NCBI GenBank assembly: GCA_020746995.1
Contig: JAGPXD010000003.1
Coordinates: 1,550,001-1,614,000 of the forward strand
Direction: 5' to 3'
Source of the DNA: Plectosphaerella cucumerina
Taxonomy: Eukaryota > Ascomycota > Sordariomycetes > Glomerellales > Plectosphaerellaceae
DNA length: 64,000 bases
Below, piece by piece: positions 1 through 10,820 of this stretch (the first letter of the stretch is position 1; each line of letters starts with the position of its first letter). Both the position numbers and the translations under genes were made by a program. The notes below the pieces were generated by a model, which worked only from the letters and a program-made list of their open reading frames with translations, did no database searches and was not told the DNA's origin.

Positions 1-3000
1 GCCGAGAATGCGCCATGAGGTGTGTGTGTCTGGGGGAGGAAGACAAGAAAGACGGGAGAAGAACTCGCTTGCTGTTTCGGCGTTTGGGGGAGGCGCATGT
101 CGCACAGCGGAAGCAGAAAGCCACTGGCAAGTGGCAAGTGGCAGTGATCACGTTGACACTTGAAACCCCTCATTCAGCCCGGGCGACGGCTCGTTAACGT
201 GGAACTCTAAAGCGGTTACGCCTCGAAAGCCTGAGGCCAGGACGGACGGCACGCGACGAGATACCGACGGTGTTCTTCTCCGAATACCGACCCCTGCCAC
301 GCGTATCAGGCTCTCAGGAGTACAGTATCAGCAGCAGCAACAGACCGACCGAGGCAGACCTGTGCCGGCATTTGTTTCGTGCCGCTGAGGTGTGCCAATG
401 CTGCGTGCTTATCCTTGGTGCTAAGCAGCATGCGGCAGCACCGCACGTGGCCGACAGCCCGGTCTGCGTCGGGGTCAGTCTGCAGAGTTCAGGTCTGAAT
501 CTTGTTCCTCGGCAAGGCAGCCAGCGAGCGAAAGCAAGACAGGACAGGGCTGTTGTCGCTTCGAGCTCTCCCTCATCTCCGACCGCGTTCGTCCTAGGCC
601 TCCTTCGAGGCGCCATCCCGATGCTCATCGCCGCATCTGCCCTATTGGATTGGAATTGGCATTTTGTTCATTCCTCGATACGATGCGACGCCCGACCAAC
701 AACCAACAATCCCGGGATGTCACCTCGTCCTCTCCCGGCGTCAATATTTCCCCCCCGTCTGCCCCCACACACACACCCTCCCACTGGCAGGCTCCCAATC
801 CACGGCACACACCAGTCCAGCGTCGCGGTAACCCGGACGCCACCACCACACAGACGGACGACTGGTCGAACTGCCACACACACCGGGCTCAGACGGCGTC
901 GGCGTCCCTGGGTCCCTAGCCTGCGGGTCGCGCGACACACGACGGCGACTTTGGCTTGGCGCCGTTCCGCGTCGAGTTTTCGATGGCCTTGCTCTCCCGT
1001 TGGCGCGACGCTGGGCTGGCTGGCACACCCGCAACCCGCAAGCGGCGCCGCCGCAGAGACGCCCGGGTACGTAAGAGGTATCCCGCGACCACACCTTCGC
1101 CCGCGGGCTACACGGATGCGACTCGTGCGTGTCTCCAGTGATGCTCCAGCGAAGCTCCAGTATGACGTGTTACCCCAAGGAACGTCCTCCACAACGCACG
1201 ATGCAGCGGAGACGACTCCAGTTGGTGTCGAAACCTCTTGGGGCCACCAACCGTCGAATGGGCGGCCGAGTCTTGGAAATAATTGGGTTCTCAGAGGGGC
1301 GGGCGATGGACACGATGAGGGTCAAGGACTCCAGGGGGGCCCGCAAGGAACACGCTTCGACTTCAATCTTGGTGGAGAGGCGCCGCCTTCTTCGCGGGGC
1401 CGATGGATGTCAAGTCCCCTTCGCCTCTGCCTTGGAGGTTTGACCGGACGGCATCATCAGGGACGCCGTCACCGATGAAAGACAGCCGGACTGTAGACGG
1501 GGCCGGGACATTGGAGTCGCAAGAACCATCCGACGTCAGATTTATTTTTTTTCCTTTGCTCTGCATGTCTAGCCCTGTGGCTGCGGCCTTTTCCCTGCTT
1601 CCCGCGCCGCTCGGACGGGACCTGCTTGGCTGTCAACCGACTCTTTCTTTCGTTTCGACCGAGAAAAAAACTAAAAAACTCTGGGAACACAATCCTTCCC
1701 GGCACTCGCGGGCCACCAAAAGGGTCTCCGCGGCGCCGATCCCTTCCTCTCTCTGTGCCGCCGAGACCTTCGAGAAAATTTCCACGCGGCCCGGCAGGCA
1801 GACCACACACAATGACTGCTTGCCCTGCCCAGACTTCGGAGGTCCCTTGAAGGATCTGCTGCTGCCAGACAAGCAACCAGCAGACCCTGCGACCTGCGGT
1901 CCCCCCGGGATTCGCCTGATCGATCGACCTGCACAAACCCTGATCGAGACCCTTTATCAGACGCGCGACATGAGAGGCTGCTGTTTCACGCGCGACAATG
2001 GCGTGACGTCGCTGGCAGTCAGGCAGTGCCTCTCGCGACAGCCTCACCTCACCTCACCTCCCCCTCGCACTTCTCTCCCCCGACTCCACGCCAACCCATG
2101 GGTGCCCATGTGGACATGGAATAATTGATGACCTGCCTTGCCTTGCTTGCCTTGCCTGCCTCCACAGCCCACAGCCCACAAGGCAAGGCGGGCCTCCTCC
2201 TCTCCCTCCCTCCCTCCCTCTCCCCTCCTCGAATCCGATCCCTCCCTCGGATCGCCATCATCGCAATTTCCCCAACGCCGCGAACCAGCATCTCCCATCG
2301 GCCCCGGGAGCCCCCCATGCCATGCGCCCCCCGTCCACCACGCCTTCTCCTCGTGAGTGGTCCAAACCACATCCTCGACGGGGCTCCCCGTTCGCACAAT
2401 GAGAGTGAAACATGGCCGTTGGCCGCCGCCGCATAATGTCGGCCCGTCCAACTGGCGCACTTTGTACGTATTAGGGCGCAACTCCACCAATGCCAATGCT
2501 CGCCCGGCGGGCCAAATGCCTCAAAAAATCATATCCCGTCCAACAGAACTTGAACTTCCCGTCCCCGTTGCGACATTGGCACAGCAGCACGCGAGTCAGT
2601 CGCTCGACAAAGCCCCCGAATCCTACCTATCCAGTGTCTGCCTCGTATACTTGTCCAAGGAATACGGGTCCATTGCTGCAAGTATTCGCCTTGGGATCCC
2701 CGCCGCTTTATCTTCGGCCGATACTCCGTGCCGCCCCTGATGTGCCCGTCGGACTTGGACGTCCATCATCAATGCGCCGCTTCAGGCAACGGTCCGACTC
2801 GTCCCCACCGCGAAACAACCTCCAGTCGACAAACCCCTATTTTCGCCCAGAGCCAACGACCAGAAACTAATCTTGGAGTTTCCTGATGCAGGGTCTAGTT
2901 GGGCCAAAGCTGACAGGCCCTGGGCCGCGCAGATACCATCTCGCTGTTCGACAACTTCATGCCACTTTGGACGACATGGCCTCAGTCAAAGCCACGACCC

Positions 3001-3225
3001 CTTGTCCACACAGAGCACGCCCCGTATCAGCAGCCCTTGGCAATGTCACCGCAAGAACCAACAGAGGAAACATCGAATATCGAAAGTTCACGGCTGCATG
3101 CTACCGAAGTGGAGGCTCCAACGGCCCTGCCGCGCCTCTCTCGAGGCCACGATGATGAGCAATCATGCAAACGTAGGGTGTCTTCAGATTACTCGCAGCG
3201 CAGGCATTTTATCACTGGTAAAAGT
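1..3225. other. Long stretch without a supportable gene
   Basis: Several open frames overlap on both strands here (up to about 400 codons), but none shows a recognisable domain, a coherent start context or intron structure. The longest are rich in Arg, Pro and Ser, as expected for random translation of GC-rich DNA. Positions 2195-2225 hold a pyrimidine-rich CCTCC tract. It may be upstream or untranslated sequence of a gene to the left. I see no RNA gene or mobile-element end. Confidence 0.5.
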
Positions 3226-3354
3226 CCATCCACAATCCCAACCCATCCACAGTCCCAACCCATCCACAGTCCCAGCCCATCCACAGTCCCAGCCCATCCA
3301 CAGTCCTAGTCCATCCACAGTCCCAGCCCATCCACAGTCCCAGTCCATCCACAG
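3226..3354. repeat. 17-bp minisatellite, about 7.5 units
   Basis: Seven nearly identical 17-bp units, CCATCCACAGTCCCAGC with small variants, run head to tail, followed by a 10-bp partial unit. The array abuts exactly the broken end of the kinase relic at 3355, in mid-codon sense, so it marks a rearrangement breakpoint or expanded after it. Seventeen is not a multiple of three, so the array cannot encode a constant peptide repeat. Confidence 0.9.
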
Positions 3355-3480
3355 CGATGTCGGTCAAGATTTGGAGAATCTCGGGTTCGGGCAAGCGATC
3401 CTGCAGGCGCGACCGATCAGACCGCCACCGCTGTAGTACTCCATTAGGAGGAAGACCTCATGGCCGCCGCCATATATCTC
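3355..3480 (-). pseudogene. Relic B of an Ark/Prk (NAK-family) protein kinase domain
   Basis: On the minus strand the sequence translates as GGHEVFLLMEYYSGGGLI, then, after a frame change and loss of a few codons, RLQDRLPEPEILQILTDIA. This is the hinge and early C-lobe of fungal Ark1/Prk1/AAK1-type actin-regulating kinases, whose usual form runs VFLLMEYC-GGGLIDFMNTRLQHRLTEPEIL. The DFMNT segment is deleted and the copy ends abruptly in the minisatellite at 3354. It cannot encode a kinase because the ATP-binding lobe, catalytic loop and DFG are absent. The family assignment comes from remembered motifs, not from a search. Confidence 0.65.
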
Positions 3481-3700
3481 CGTCGCTCCGATGAGGTGAG
3501 TAGGTAGTGCATGCAAGCGACGCCCTCAGCGATATCAACCGATGCTGTTGTCGGGTGTTCATGAAGTCGATCAGGCGGCTGCCATAGCATTCCATAAGGA
3601 GGAAGACTTCGTAGCCGCCGCCGTGCATCAGCAACGTATGCGAGTCCATATCGTGGTAATAAGGTGGTGGCGAGGTGCAGGTGTCCAACCAACTCAACGT
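3481..3700 (-). pseudogene. Relic A of the same NAK-family kinase fragment
   Basis: This lies immediately 5' (minus strand) of relic B, in direct head-to-tail order. It reads DMDSH...GGGYEVFLLMECYGS, then LIDFMNTRQQHRL, and in another frame DIAEGVACMHYL. That is the same hinge region plus the next segment (EGVACMHYL) that relic B lacks. Comparing the copies suggests that a fragment of about 200 bp was duplicated in tandem and that each copy then lost different pieces. There is no start codon context and no surrounding kinase sequence. Confidence 0.65.
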
Positions 3701-4250
3701 TGGTCTGGAATTGACTCCCTTGTGAACAGCGCTTCTCTTCCGGACGGCGCAGCTCGTAGTGTTACTTTTCCTCCTGCTTGGGCACGTCGCGGTCGTGCTT
3801 CTCGCGCAGCTTCGCCTTGCCCGCAGCGTTCTTTACAGAGTCTCCGGCGCGCTGCTTAGCGAGCTGGCATCGTACAAATGCGCATCGACATGCCGACCAA
3901 CGGGATCTTAGCAACAAGCGATGAGCGACGAGCGACAAGCGATGAGCTGGGTACAGGACGCTGGAGGTGATGAAGCTGTACTGATGCTGTAGTCCGAGAT
4001 GATCTAGGATGCAAGTTGAGGGGGGGTGGGTGGTTGTCGCAGGCTGGAAGTGAGGTGGCTGTTGCAGGTCGGGAGTTCAAGGTGAACGACAAACGCTTCA
4101 GGGTTCGAGTAGGTAGGCCGGCTATACTTGGCGCCGCTGCGTCCCTAAGGTTCTAGTAAGGACTCTGAGTGCAGATAGATAGATAGGGTGTGGAAAAGTT
4201 AGGTGATAACTACGGCAGGTATGTGAGAGTTCTAGATTGAGGCCGCAGGA
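3701..4250. other. Intergenic, no gene recognised
   Basis: A minus-strand stretch at about 3780-3860 translates as a short Lys/Glu/Ala-rich peptide ending in a stop (AAGKAKLREKHDRDVPKQEEK). It has no identifiable start and could be a gene remnant. A short GATA-type tetranucleotide run lies near 4176-4188. Nothing else is supportable. Confidence 0.4.
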
Positions 4251-5768
4251 CTACATTCCCCCTCCAGGGGGTGCCCAAGTGTTGCGAAGATGTCCCCAGT
4301 GGCCTTGCGCATGGTCTGGAAATCCGACCTCCCTTATCCGTACCCATTCTGGCCACCCCCATTCTGGCCGAAACCATCGGATGGCGTCCCTCCGAGTCAG
4401 AACAGTAGTCTCGTGTGACCGTCTCCATTGACGGATCGGTAATTCCTCCATGTCGACCAAACACCCAGTCTCATCTCGTGATGGGCCATCATCAGGCTCC
4501 CAGGGCATCGCCACGCCGGGTAGCTCGTATGCCTTGATCAAGCTACCAGGCTCGTGATGGTACCATACTCTCGACTTCACAGGATGCCGAGTCTCTTCGA
4601 CCGGGAGAGAGGAGGGGGGCAGTGACGGACTTAACCAGCCCCCCATATCCATCTCTGTCTGTGCCCGCCAAAGATCGACTGTCGAAGTTTCATGACCCAG
4701 ATCTTGCCATTTGGTAATGATGCATCTTGTATGTTTGTCGATGCGGACCGAGAAGTCGGATGAGCACATCACACAACCAGAGAAGAACTCCCTATAGCCC
4801 CATGAGATGTGTGGCCGGGCGATTAGCCAACCCAAAGCGTATGCATCCCTGGGTAACCGATGGTCGTCTTTTGGCGAATGACCGTCAAAATTCGGCCGAC
4901 CAGGTCGTGCGTCGTGTGCGAGGTGTGGGCATCCATAGAAGCCCGGAATCCCGAATTGAACAAATTGGTGCTCTTCATACGTGCGAGTTGTTTTCAGCAG
5001 GAGCCTTGGCTCTTGACATCCCGTTTCCTTGTTGCGCGTGAGAACCATCTTGACTTGGACCACCAAGCTTCCTTCGGAGACGCCATGCGCGGCTGAGAGG
5101 CGATGGGTGAAAGATGCGGCAATGTCCTGTGCGTACTGTCGGCGGGCATCGTCGATCTCTTCCCATCGCCGGAGATATTTGAAGAGTAGCTGCACGTGAT
5201 GATGCTTCACCAGAAGCATCCAGCTAGCGGAGCTCGGGCTGTACGAATATTGGGGCTGGATGGGTTCGGACCCTTGGCACGGATGGTTCATCTGATTCTG
5301 GAGTGTCTTGTGTCGGGGCGTGTCTTGGAAGTCGATCTTGGCGTGTGCCGCGACGCACACATGGCATGCCCAGCTGTCCGGGCGGTTGCGTGTGACCTGG
5401 CAGAGAAACTCCAGCTGCTCTTCTACAGTGAGAAACTCCTGCATTGACCTGCCTGGTCGGTGGCGGTGTCGTAAGTTTGAGTCGTCGCGATAAGGAACCT
5501 TGTACATGACGTGCTGGAAGGCTCGGCACGTCTGAGCCAGACACAGCTTGTCGGGCAGGGAAAGTTCCTCCAAGATCGGAAATAGGATGTCCGTAGGAAG
5601 TTTGGAAAGAATATCTGGTGTGAAACAGGCTGGCCACTGGGGTGCTTTGTTGGGTGGCTTGAATCCAAGATAGCTGAGCTTCTCGGCCCAGAGAACCTGG
5701 AAATATCGAATACTGGCTAACACGAAGTAAAAAGGGGCCAGCGGCCTCGGGCTGGAGTTTCCGAGCAT
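4251..5768 (-). CDS. F-box domain protein
   Basis: A single uninterrupted 505-codon frame. After about 50 residues comes a clear F-box (LSKLPTDILFPILEELSLPDKLCLAQTCRAF, residues about 54-84, quoted here only as its hallmark Leu/Pro pattern LPxDILxxILxxL). F-box proteins recruit substrates to SCF (Skp1-Cullin-F-box) ubiquitin ligases through Skp1. The remaining 400 residues have no repeat (no WD40 or LRR) that would name the substrate, but contain several Cys, His and Trp. Fungal genomes carry many such fast-evolving F-box genes. The start was chosen as the first ATG of the frame. It is probably nuclear or cytosolic; no signal peptide is seen. Confidence 0.75.
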   Translation of the reverse strand: MLGNSSPRPLAPFYFVLASIRYFQVLWAEKLSYLGFKPPNKAPQWPACFTPDILSKLPTDILFPILEELSLPDKLCLAQTCRAFQHVMYKVPYRDDSNLRHRHRPGRSMQEFLTVEEQLEFLCQVTRNRPDSWACHVCVAAHAKIDFQDTPRHKTLQNQMNHPCQGSEPIQPQYSYSPSSASWMLLVKHHHVQLLFKYLRRWEEIDDARRQYAQDIAASFTHRLSAAHGVSEGSLVVQVKMVLTRNKETGCQEPRLLLKTTRTYEEHQFVQFGIPGFYGCPHLAHDARPGRPNFDGHSPKDDHRLPRDAYALGWLIARPHISWGYREFFSGCVMCSSDFSVRIDKHTRCIITKWQDLGHETSTVDLWRAQTEMDMGGWLSPSLPPSSLPVEETRHPVKSRVWYHHEPGSLIKAYELPGVAMPWEPDDGPSRDETGCLVDMEELPIRQWRRSHETTVLTRRDAIRWFRPEWGWPEWVRIREVGFPDHAQGHWGHLRNTWAPPGGGM

Positions 5769-6325
5769 GTCGATTCTGCGTAGGGGGGGTGAGGGAGCTG
5801 ACGAAGTGCCTGTTGAAAAAGGTGAAAATCAACAGAGGGCCGACTCGCTGGTTGTTTGCGTTTACTTCTTTAATTTCAACGAAACGTGGTGGCGACAGCC
5901 ACACCCGCCGTTGCTCCCGCTGTGTCATCTCATCGAGTCGTGGAGGCAGCAACGCCTCCGACAATCCCCATCTGTCAAGCCCACAAACGTCATGGGCGTC
6001 GCCCAACCGAGTATCGTTTGGCGGTGTGTTGGGTGTTCTTGCCCATCCTGGGATCACCAAATGGTGTCTCTGCTCTATAAATGCTGAAAGTTCCCTGTGT
6101 CTCTGCCTTCGGGTCCTTTTCTCTCTTTTCTCTTGAACCCAAGAATCGAAAGAACCGGTGAGTCCCCTGCTTTTCATTTCTCATCCCCAGGCCCCCAGCT
6201 GCAACAATCGTCGACCCCAACATCACATTCAAAGTCCCTGCTCCCTCCTCCATCCTTGACGATGTCCACTGTCATCTGACCAGTCATGTCCGTGTGCTGA
6301 CCTCACTTACAGAAACATTGCCACC
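5769..6325. other. Divergent intergenic region and 5' leader with probable intron
   Basis: This region separates the F-box gene (minus) from the small ORF at 6326 (plus). A TATAAA-like element lies at about 6074-6080. A good intron can be placed at about 6154-6311 (GTGAGT donor, TGCTGACC branch region, TTACAG acceptor), so the 5' leader of the downstream transcript is probably spliced. Confidence 0.45.
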
Positions 6326-6703
6326 ATGTCCGAAGTCCCGACCTAGTTGTCCGCGGCCTTCACGGTCGTGGGTGGTGTTTCGACCGCCCTTCTCGCCCTT
6401 TTTGCGTACCTCGACTTGGAGCTGAAGTATCGGAAGGAGGAGGAGAGCCGGCTTTCGTTCTTGCGGCGTGTTGGTGTTGGCCTGCAAGCCAAGCCTGTTG
6501 TCGACGGTCGGAGGGATGTTTCTTTGAGGGGAACTTCCACTGCCGCTGACGACTCGGTGACAGATCTCAGGCGTCGCTTGGTCGACCTCGAGGGCAGAAA
6601 TGCTGCGCTTCGGGGCCTCGTGGCTGCCCGTGATACCGAGCTTGCTGACATCAAGGGTAGGATGCGGCGCGTGAGAGACGTGTTGGGCTCAGAGGAGCCG
6701 TGA
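6326..6703 (+). pseudogene. Small membrane/coiled-coil ORF interrupted by in-frame TAG at codon 7
   Basis: An ATG with an ideal eukaryotic context (GCCACCATG) opens at 6326 but meets TAG at 6344-6346. The same frame then stays open for 118 codons to TGA at 6701. The downstream peptide is not random: it has a predicted membrane segment (AAFTVVGGVSTALLALFAYL), then a charged heptad-like Leu-rich helix (RRRLVDLEGRNAALRGLVAA) and codons rich in G/C at third positions. No in-frame ATG exists until near the C-terminus. A GTGAGT follows the stop, so a 3' UTR intron is possible. Options are a nonsense-mutated gene, a transcript corrected by UAG-to-UGG editing, or an unusual splice form. I do not recognise the family. 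Confidence 0.45.
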
Positions 6704-7464
6704 AGGTGAGTCCCCCTTTTCCTTTGTCATTTCCTTTGTCTTTCCTTTGTCTCCCCCAGCTTTGTTACTGTTTTTGATTTCCAGCGGGGTTTTTTTTCCC
6801 TCCCAAGTGGGAGGTTTTTTCCCCCGCGTCCGTTCGTTTCCCCCAGCGTTGCTTTTCCCCGGCAGAGCTCGTACCTCATCGTGGTTGTCGGGTCCAGTAC
6901 TCTCTTCGGAGACGAAGCCAACACGAGCATTCTCATTTGTCCTACTGCCTGTCTGTCCCTTCCTGGTTCCTGTATTCAGGAAGCCAGTTTCGTAGATACA
7001 CAAGAAATAGTTCAAAGTTTTCAAGACTTCCCATGCATGCCCTACGGTCCCCTACCTTCTCACCTCATCGGAGATACACTCAACCACCAACAAGCAGCCA
7101 CAAAATGTCATTTCTTCTCGAAAATAGCTCTTCACCACTTCTTCTTCAGACTTCATCAAGGTTGAGCCATCGCCCATTGCCATTATGCTGCTACCCGACA
7201 GCCCAATCCCGATAAATCGCATAGATGTCGCACGTTCAGGCCATAAATTGACATCTTGTCGCTGAGTAAGCCGCTGGGGGATCTGGGGATGCTTTCTTAC
7301 ACCGCCTGGCCGAACCTTCTCAGGAGTTGGCACCGTCAAGATTCTGCCGAACCGCTTCCGAGCAGATCCTCATCCGGCGGTCAGATACCGGTCCGGTCGC
7401 CGCCGCTTCATTCAAAAACAACATTGAACGGAGACCATCATGCATTTACATTGTCTCTACCGAA
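6704..7464. other. Intergenic, no gene recognised
   Basis: Pyrimidine-rich sequence follows the interrupted ORF, including a possible 3' UTR intron starting near 6706 and ending near 6760. The rest lies downstream of the minus-strand PaiB-like gene and is expected to hold its 3' UTR. The overlapping open frames are short and patternless. Confidence 0.4.
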
Positions 7465-8238
7465 TCACCCCGACAGCTTCGCAGCGCACCGCTCCCTGAC
7501 CATCTTGGCCATATCCTGCGCAACATCTGTCTCCATCGCCTCGAATCCGCGCGCGACGCCCTCAATGTCGCCCGCATCCCCTTCCTGGCTCATTTTGAAC
7601 TTGCCCTCGAGGCGGTCAATGGTGATCTCGATGCCGATAATGGCCTTCTTCAGCAGCTCGACGTAGCGCTCCGGTGCGTCCGATACGGCCCACGGCCCCG
7701 GCTGTCCGTCCTTGCCCGTGTAGCCCATGATGGAGCCCTCGCATTGCTTCGTCAGCGCGTCGATCTGCCGCGAAAGGTACTCGGACGTTTCGGGCGACTT
7801 TGTGTCAAAGTAGATGCGCGCGCGGCCGTATGCCTGCGCGGCGGCGTAGTTCCACGTCGGCACCACCTTGCCCGTCTCAGGCTTGGTCTTGGTGTAGAAC
7901 TTTGGCGTCACGTAGTGATGCGTCGGAGAGGTGAAGAGAACCAAAACCTCCTGCTCCAGCACGTTTGCCTCGGCTGTCGTGGGTCGATCCGGGGCGCTGA
8001 GGATGTCCATCATGGCCTTGCTCTGTGGGTTCGCGCGCGCCATGTGGCCGCGCAGCGTGCCAAGCTCCGTTTCGCTCGTCTCATCCTCGACGTCCAGAAC
8101 AAACGGAATGTGGCTGGACTGCAGGAAAGGGTATTTTGCGGATGCGATGCCTGTCGTCAGGATGCCGAGGGGGTTCTCCCGGATCAGCTGGCGCAGCACG
8201 CGAATGCTGCCCTCGGCGTGAGTTGTGCGGATGTACAT
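7465..8238 (-). CDS. PaiB-type FMN-binding (negative transcriptional regulator) family protein
   Basis: An intronless 257-residue protein beginning MYIRTTHAEGSIRVLRQLI. The N-terminal half matches the PaiB/FMN-binding split-barrel pattern: ENPLGILTT, the SSHIPFVLD segment, LRGHMARANPQ and the PTWNYAAAQAYGRARI motif near residues 130-145. In Bacillus PaiB was described as a repressor of sporulation and protease genes. In fungi the family consists of cytosolic flavin-binding proteins of unknown role, so a regulator function should not be assumed. The length equals the usual family length. The absence of introns is compatible with bacterial ancestry (inference). Confidence 0.85.
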   Translation of the reverse strand: MYIRTTHAEGSIRVLRQLIRENPLGILTTGIASAKYPFLQSSHIPFVLDVEDETSETELGTLRGHMARANPQSKAMMDILSAPDRPTTAEANVLEQEVLVLFTSPTHHYVTPKFYTKTKPETGKVVPTWNYAAAQAYGRARIYFDTKSPETSEYLSRQIDALTKQCEGSIMGYTGKDGQPGPWAVSDAPERYVELLKKAIIGIEITIDRLEGKFKMSQEGDAGDIEGVARGFEAMETDVAQDMAKMVRERCAAKLSG

Positions 8239-8911
8239 GATGAATTGTTGTGCTTTTGATGTCTGTGCGATTGCCGAAGCGGACTTGATGCGCTGTTCTG
8301 ATGTGATATTGCTGTTTGTCGATTGATCCTGGGGGAATCTGATTATTTATCCACCGTCGACCATTGGAGGTCGCAGCTGTTAGTGCCGCGGCGGGGCCAT
8401 AGGGCATCCCCTTAACATGCACAGTTCCCGTGAGTCACGGCAAGATAGCCAAGATAGCCGGCGCGCCCTTGGTGTCAACATTTGCAGCTATCTTGCGCGC
8501 CATCGTCCCGGGGACATTTGGTATGACAATTCTCCGCATGTAGACGGGCTGTGATTCGATTGCTCGGCGGCAGACCGGCAAACCGCCACGGGAGAGCGAC
8601 AGCCCGGCCCGGTCGACTAGATTGCCTGTCGCCTGACACATCACGGCTTCGATCTTCACCTGGTTGGATCACTGATGGAGGACATTACAAGTGTTTTGCA
8701 CTGTGACGAATTGAATTGACTGAATGCCAGAACGTCGCGACGTGTTTCTGCCACCTTCAAACCCTTGCTGTTCCTCACCGCCGCGCCTTGTTGCCTTGTT
8801 CCTACTCCCTACCACCCCAATAATGCCAAAAGTCAACCACGGTACAAAAACCTCATTTTCATCCCTTTCCGTCAAAGTCCGAGCAGTCCAGACCAATTTG
8901 CAGGCGACGCC
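8239..8911. other. Intergenic, no gene recognised
   Basis: This holds the upstream region of the PaiB-like gene and the downstream region of the small secreted protein gene. Open frames shorter than 115 codons exist but show no domain or sensible composition. No RNA gene is visible. Confidence 0.4.
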
Positions 8912-9397
8912 CTACCATCCGCAATTGATCGAAGCCCATTCTCGACCAACTGGCCCCAAATGTTTTTCCTGCTTCTTGCAATGTATGGCCCAGCAATGGA
9001 GTGGGCCGAATGAAAGCCAGAGGAACCAGTCAGCTCTGTTCTGACAGAACTCTTCGAGGGAGACGACGTCCAGAGACTTTGGCGCGACACCGTTGCTTTC
9101 GCGCAGACAGCGCTCGAGACAGGGTGTCAGAAGACTGAAGTCGATAGGCTTGCTGCGGTCCTTCTGGCGGCGGTCGACCTTCTCGCCTCGTCGCTCGAGA
9201 TCGTTTTGTTCTGTTACAGCATCGTGATTTTGTCGAGTGACCAGTGGGAAGGAATCGACAAGCATCTCCTCGAGTCTGTCCGTAGGGGGCTTTTTGGCCT
9301 CAACTGGGCGCGGCCACCCTCTATCTGGGAATATGGGTTCCGACGGTGCCGCGATGGCCAGCGGAATGCTGAGGAGAAAGAAGAGAGAGAGCTTCAT
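8912..9397 (-). CDS. Small secreted cysteine-containing protein (candidate effector)
   Basis: 161 residues from the ATG at 9397. I chose this start over one 21 codons upstream because it places a textbook signal peptide (MKLSLFFLLSIPLAIAAP) at the N-terminus. The mature part has a Pro/Lys-rich pro-region with dibasic sites (ERR at about residue 70 and DRR shortly after) suited to Kex2 cleavage. The C-terminal domain has six Cys in the pattern PCLERC, EFC, HCWAIHC and a final NC near the end. An even Cys number with a signal peptide suits a disulfide-stabilised extracellular protein. The pattern does not fit CFEM or hydrophobins. Function unknown. Confidence 0.65.
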   Translation of the reverse strand: MKLSLFFLLSIPLAIAAPSEPIFPDRGWPRPVEAKKPPTDRLEEMLVDSFPLVTRQNHDAVTEQNDLERRGEKVDRRQKDRSKPIDFSLLTPCLERCLRESNGVAPKSLDVVSLEEFCQNRADWFLWLSFGPLHCWAIHCKKQEKHLGPVGREWASINCGW

Positions 9398-10820
9398 CTT
9401 GATGGGGAAGCGATTGATCCCCTTGTGTGAGTTGGCGGATCGTGTTCTTGGCGACAGCAAAGGGTGTGGGCGCGTCGATGCAGTGGAGGACTTCCTATCC
9501 GAAGTTTGTGTGGTGACTGGATGATGAGAAAAGGTGCTGCTGTCTCTGACTTGTGCGACTGGTCCGTCAGGAAGGATTCATCTTTTCCGGAAAGAAGGGC
9601 AGACGACTTGCCTTTTATAGTGTCTCTGCATGGCCGAGGGCCAACTTGGCGTCCAGTGGCGGCCTCCTCGGCGCCAGATGCCGCCTCCGGCATCGAAGAG
9701 ACCTTGAGAATTGAGGCACCTCTTCGTCTGGCGCGGATGGTGGCCGAAGAATGATAGGATGGCACAGGTCGTGGTGAGCCTCGATGTGGCCACCATTCGC
9801 CGCGGCGCTGTGAAGTCTCTGTCGCCTCTCTCGTGACCGAGTCACCAATCTCCTGACGAGGTGTGGGCGAGTGTCAAGTGGCTTGCATTGCGTGTGAACT
9901 GGCGACACCGTGGCACAGATAGTATTTTGAGGAGGCTTGATGTAGAGAGCGCGCCGAAATGTCTGTTGGGAAAAAAGTTAGCACAAAACACGCTTTTGAG
10001 GTGTCTACTCATGCCAACCTCCTCAGCCACCAAGCTATAATTTGGTGGCTTATCAGAAGTAAAAAACGGCGTGCTGCGTTGTGGAACAATCATAAGCGCG
10101 CCGGGAAAGCTGGGCCATGGATGCCCTTGTCAAAGTTCAAACCGTCCAAGCCCTCTAGGAAAAGCTCCTGGCCCAGGACGGCAGCCTGTGTGTTGCTTGG
10201 GTAGGTGGTCCGTGTCTTCGTATCCGCCGGTGCTTACGCCGACGCACGTGGTGCTCATTGCCGAGAACCCTTTGTTATTCCTTCTTCCCTGTCGAGTTGT
10301 CCCTGCTCGTGATTCTCGTGAAGTCGAATGATGAAGTCCCGCGTGTTTGTTGAGCTTGCCCGTGCCCGATTTGCCGACATGCCCCTGTTGGCTGTGGTGC
10401 TGCTTGCTCGCGACGCCGGTGATGTATGCGAAGCCAAAATGCCCTGAAGCTTGCCCTCCTTCATCGTCCTCATATGTTTCCAGTCCATGTGAGTAGTGGA
10501 CGTAGAAGTAGTTGTTCTGAACTTCTAATGTTGAAGCTGCCCTTCCCCGTGTTTCTGACGCCATAGGATGCCGGATGGTTTTGAGCAGGTGTTTCTTGGT
10601 CTGAAGACCGCTTGTACTGTGTGGTGAATACGCGGCCATGAATTGGGTCTTGATGGAGGCGGCGGTGTTGCCGAGGAAAATCGACGAAGTTGCCAGCTCT
10701 GTAACCTCCTCTGAAATGGCATCCTGTACCCTTCATGTGTGCCGAAGACCCGTGTGGTTGTTGAGTCAGACGGTCCCATGGCTGTCATCTCTGGAATGCC
10801 CCTGCTGCTCGGTGATGCCC

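Noticed and set aside
270..1478. 402-codon plus-strand open frame
   Set aside because: No domain, no consistent composition, overlaps several equally open frames on the other strand, Arg/Pro/Ser-rich as in random GC-rich translation.
6326..6703. Using TTG at 6347 as the real start of the small ORF
   Set aside because: Non-AUG starts need strong context in fungi; an optimal ATG lies 21 bases upstream, so interruption by TAG is the simpler reading.
7327..8259. 310-codon plus-strand frame
   Set aside because: Antisense shadow of the PaiB-type gene, which has clear family motifs on the minus strand.
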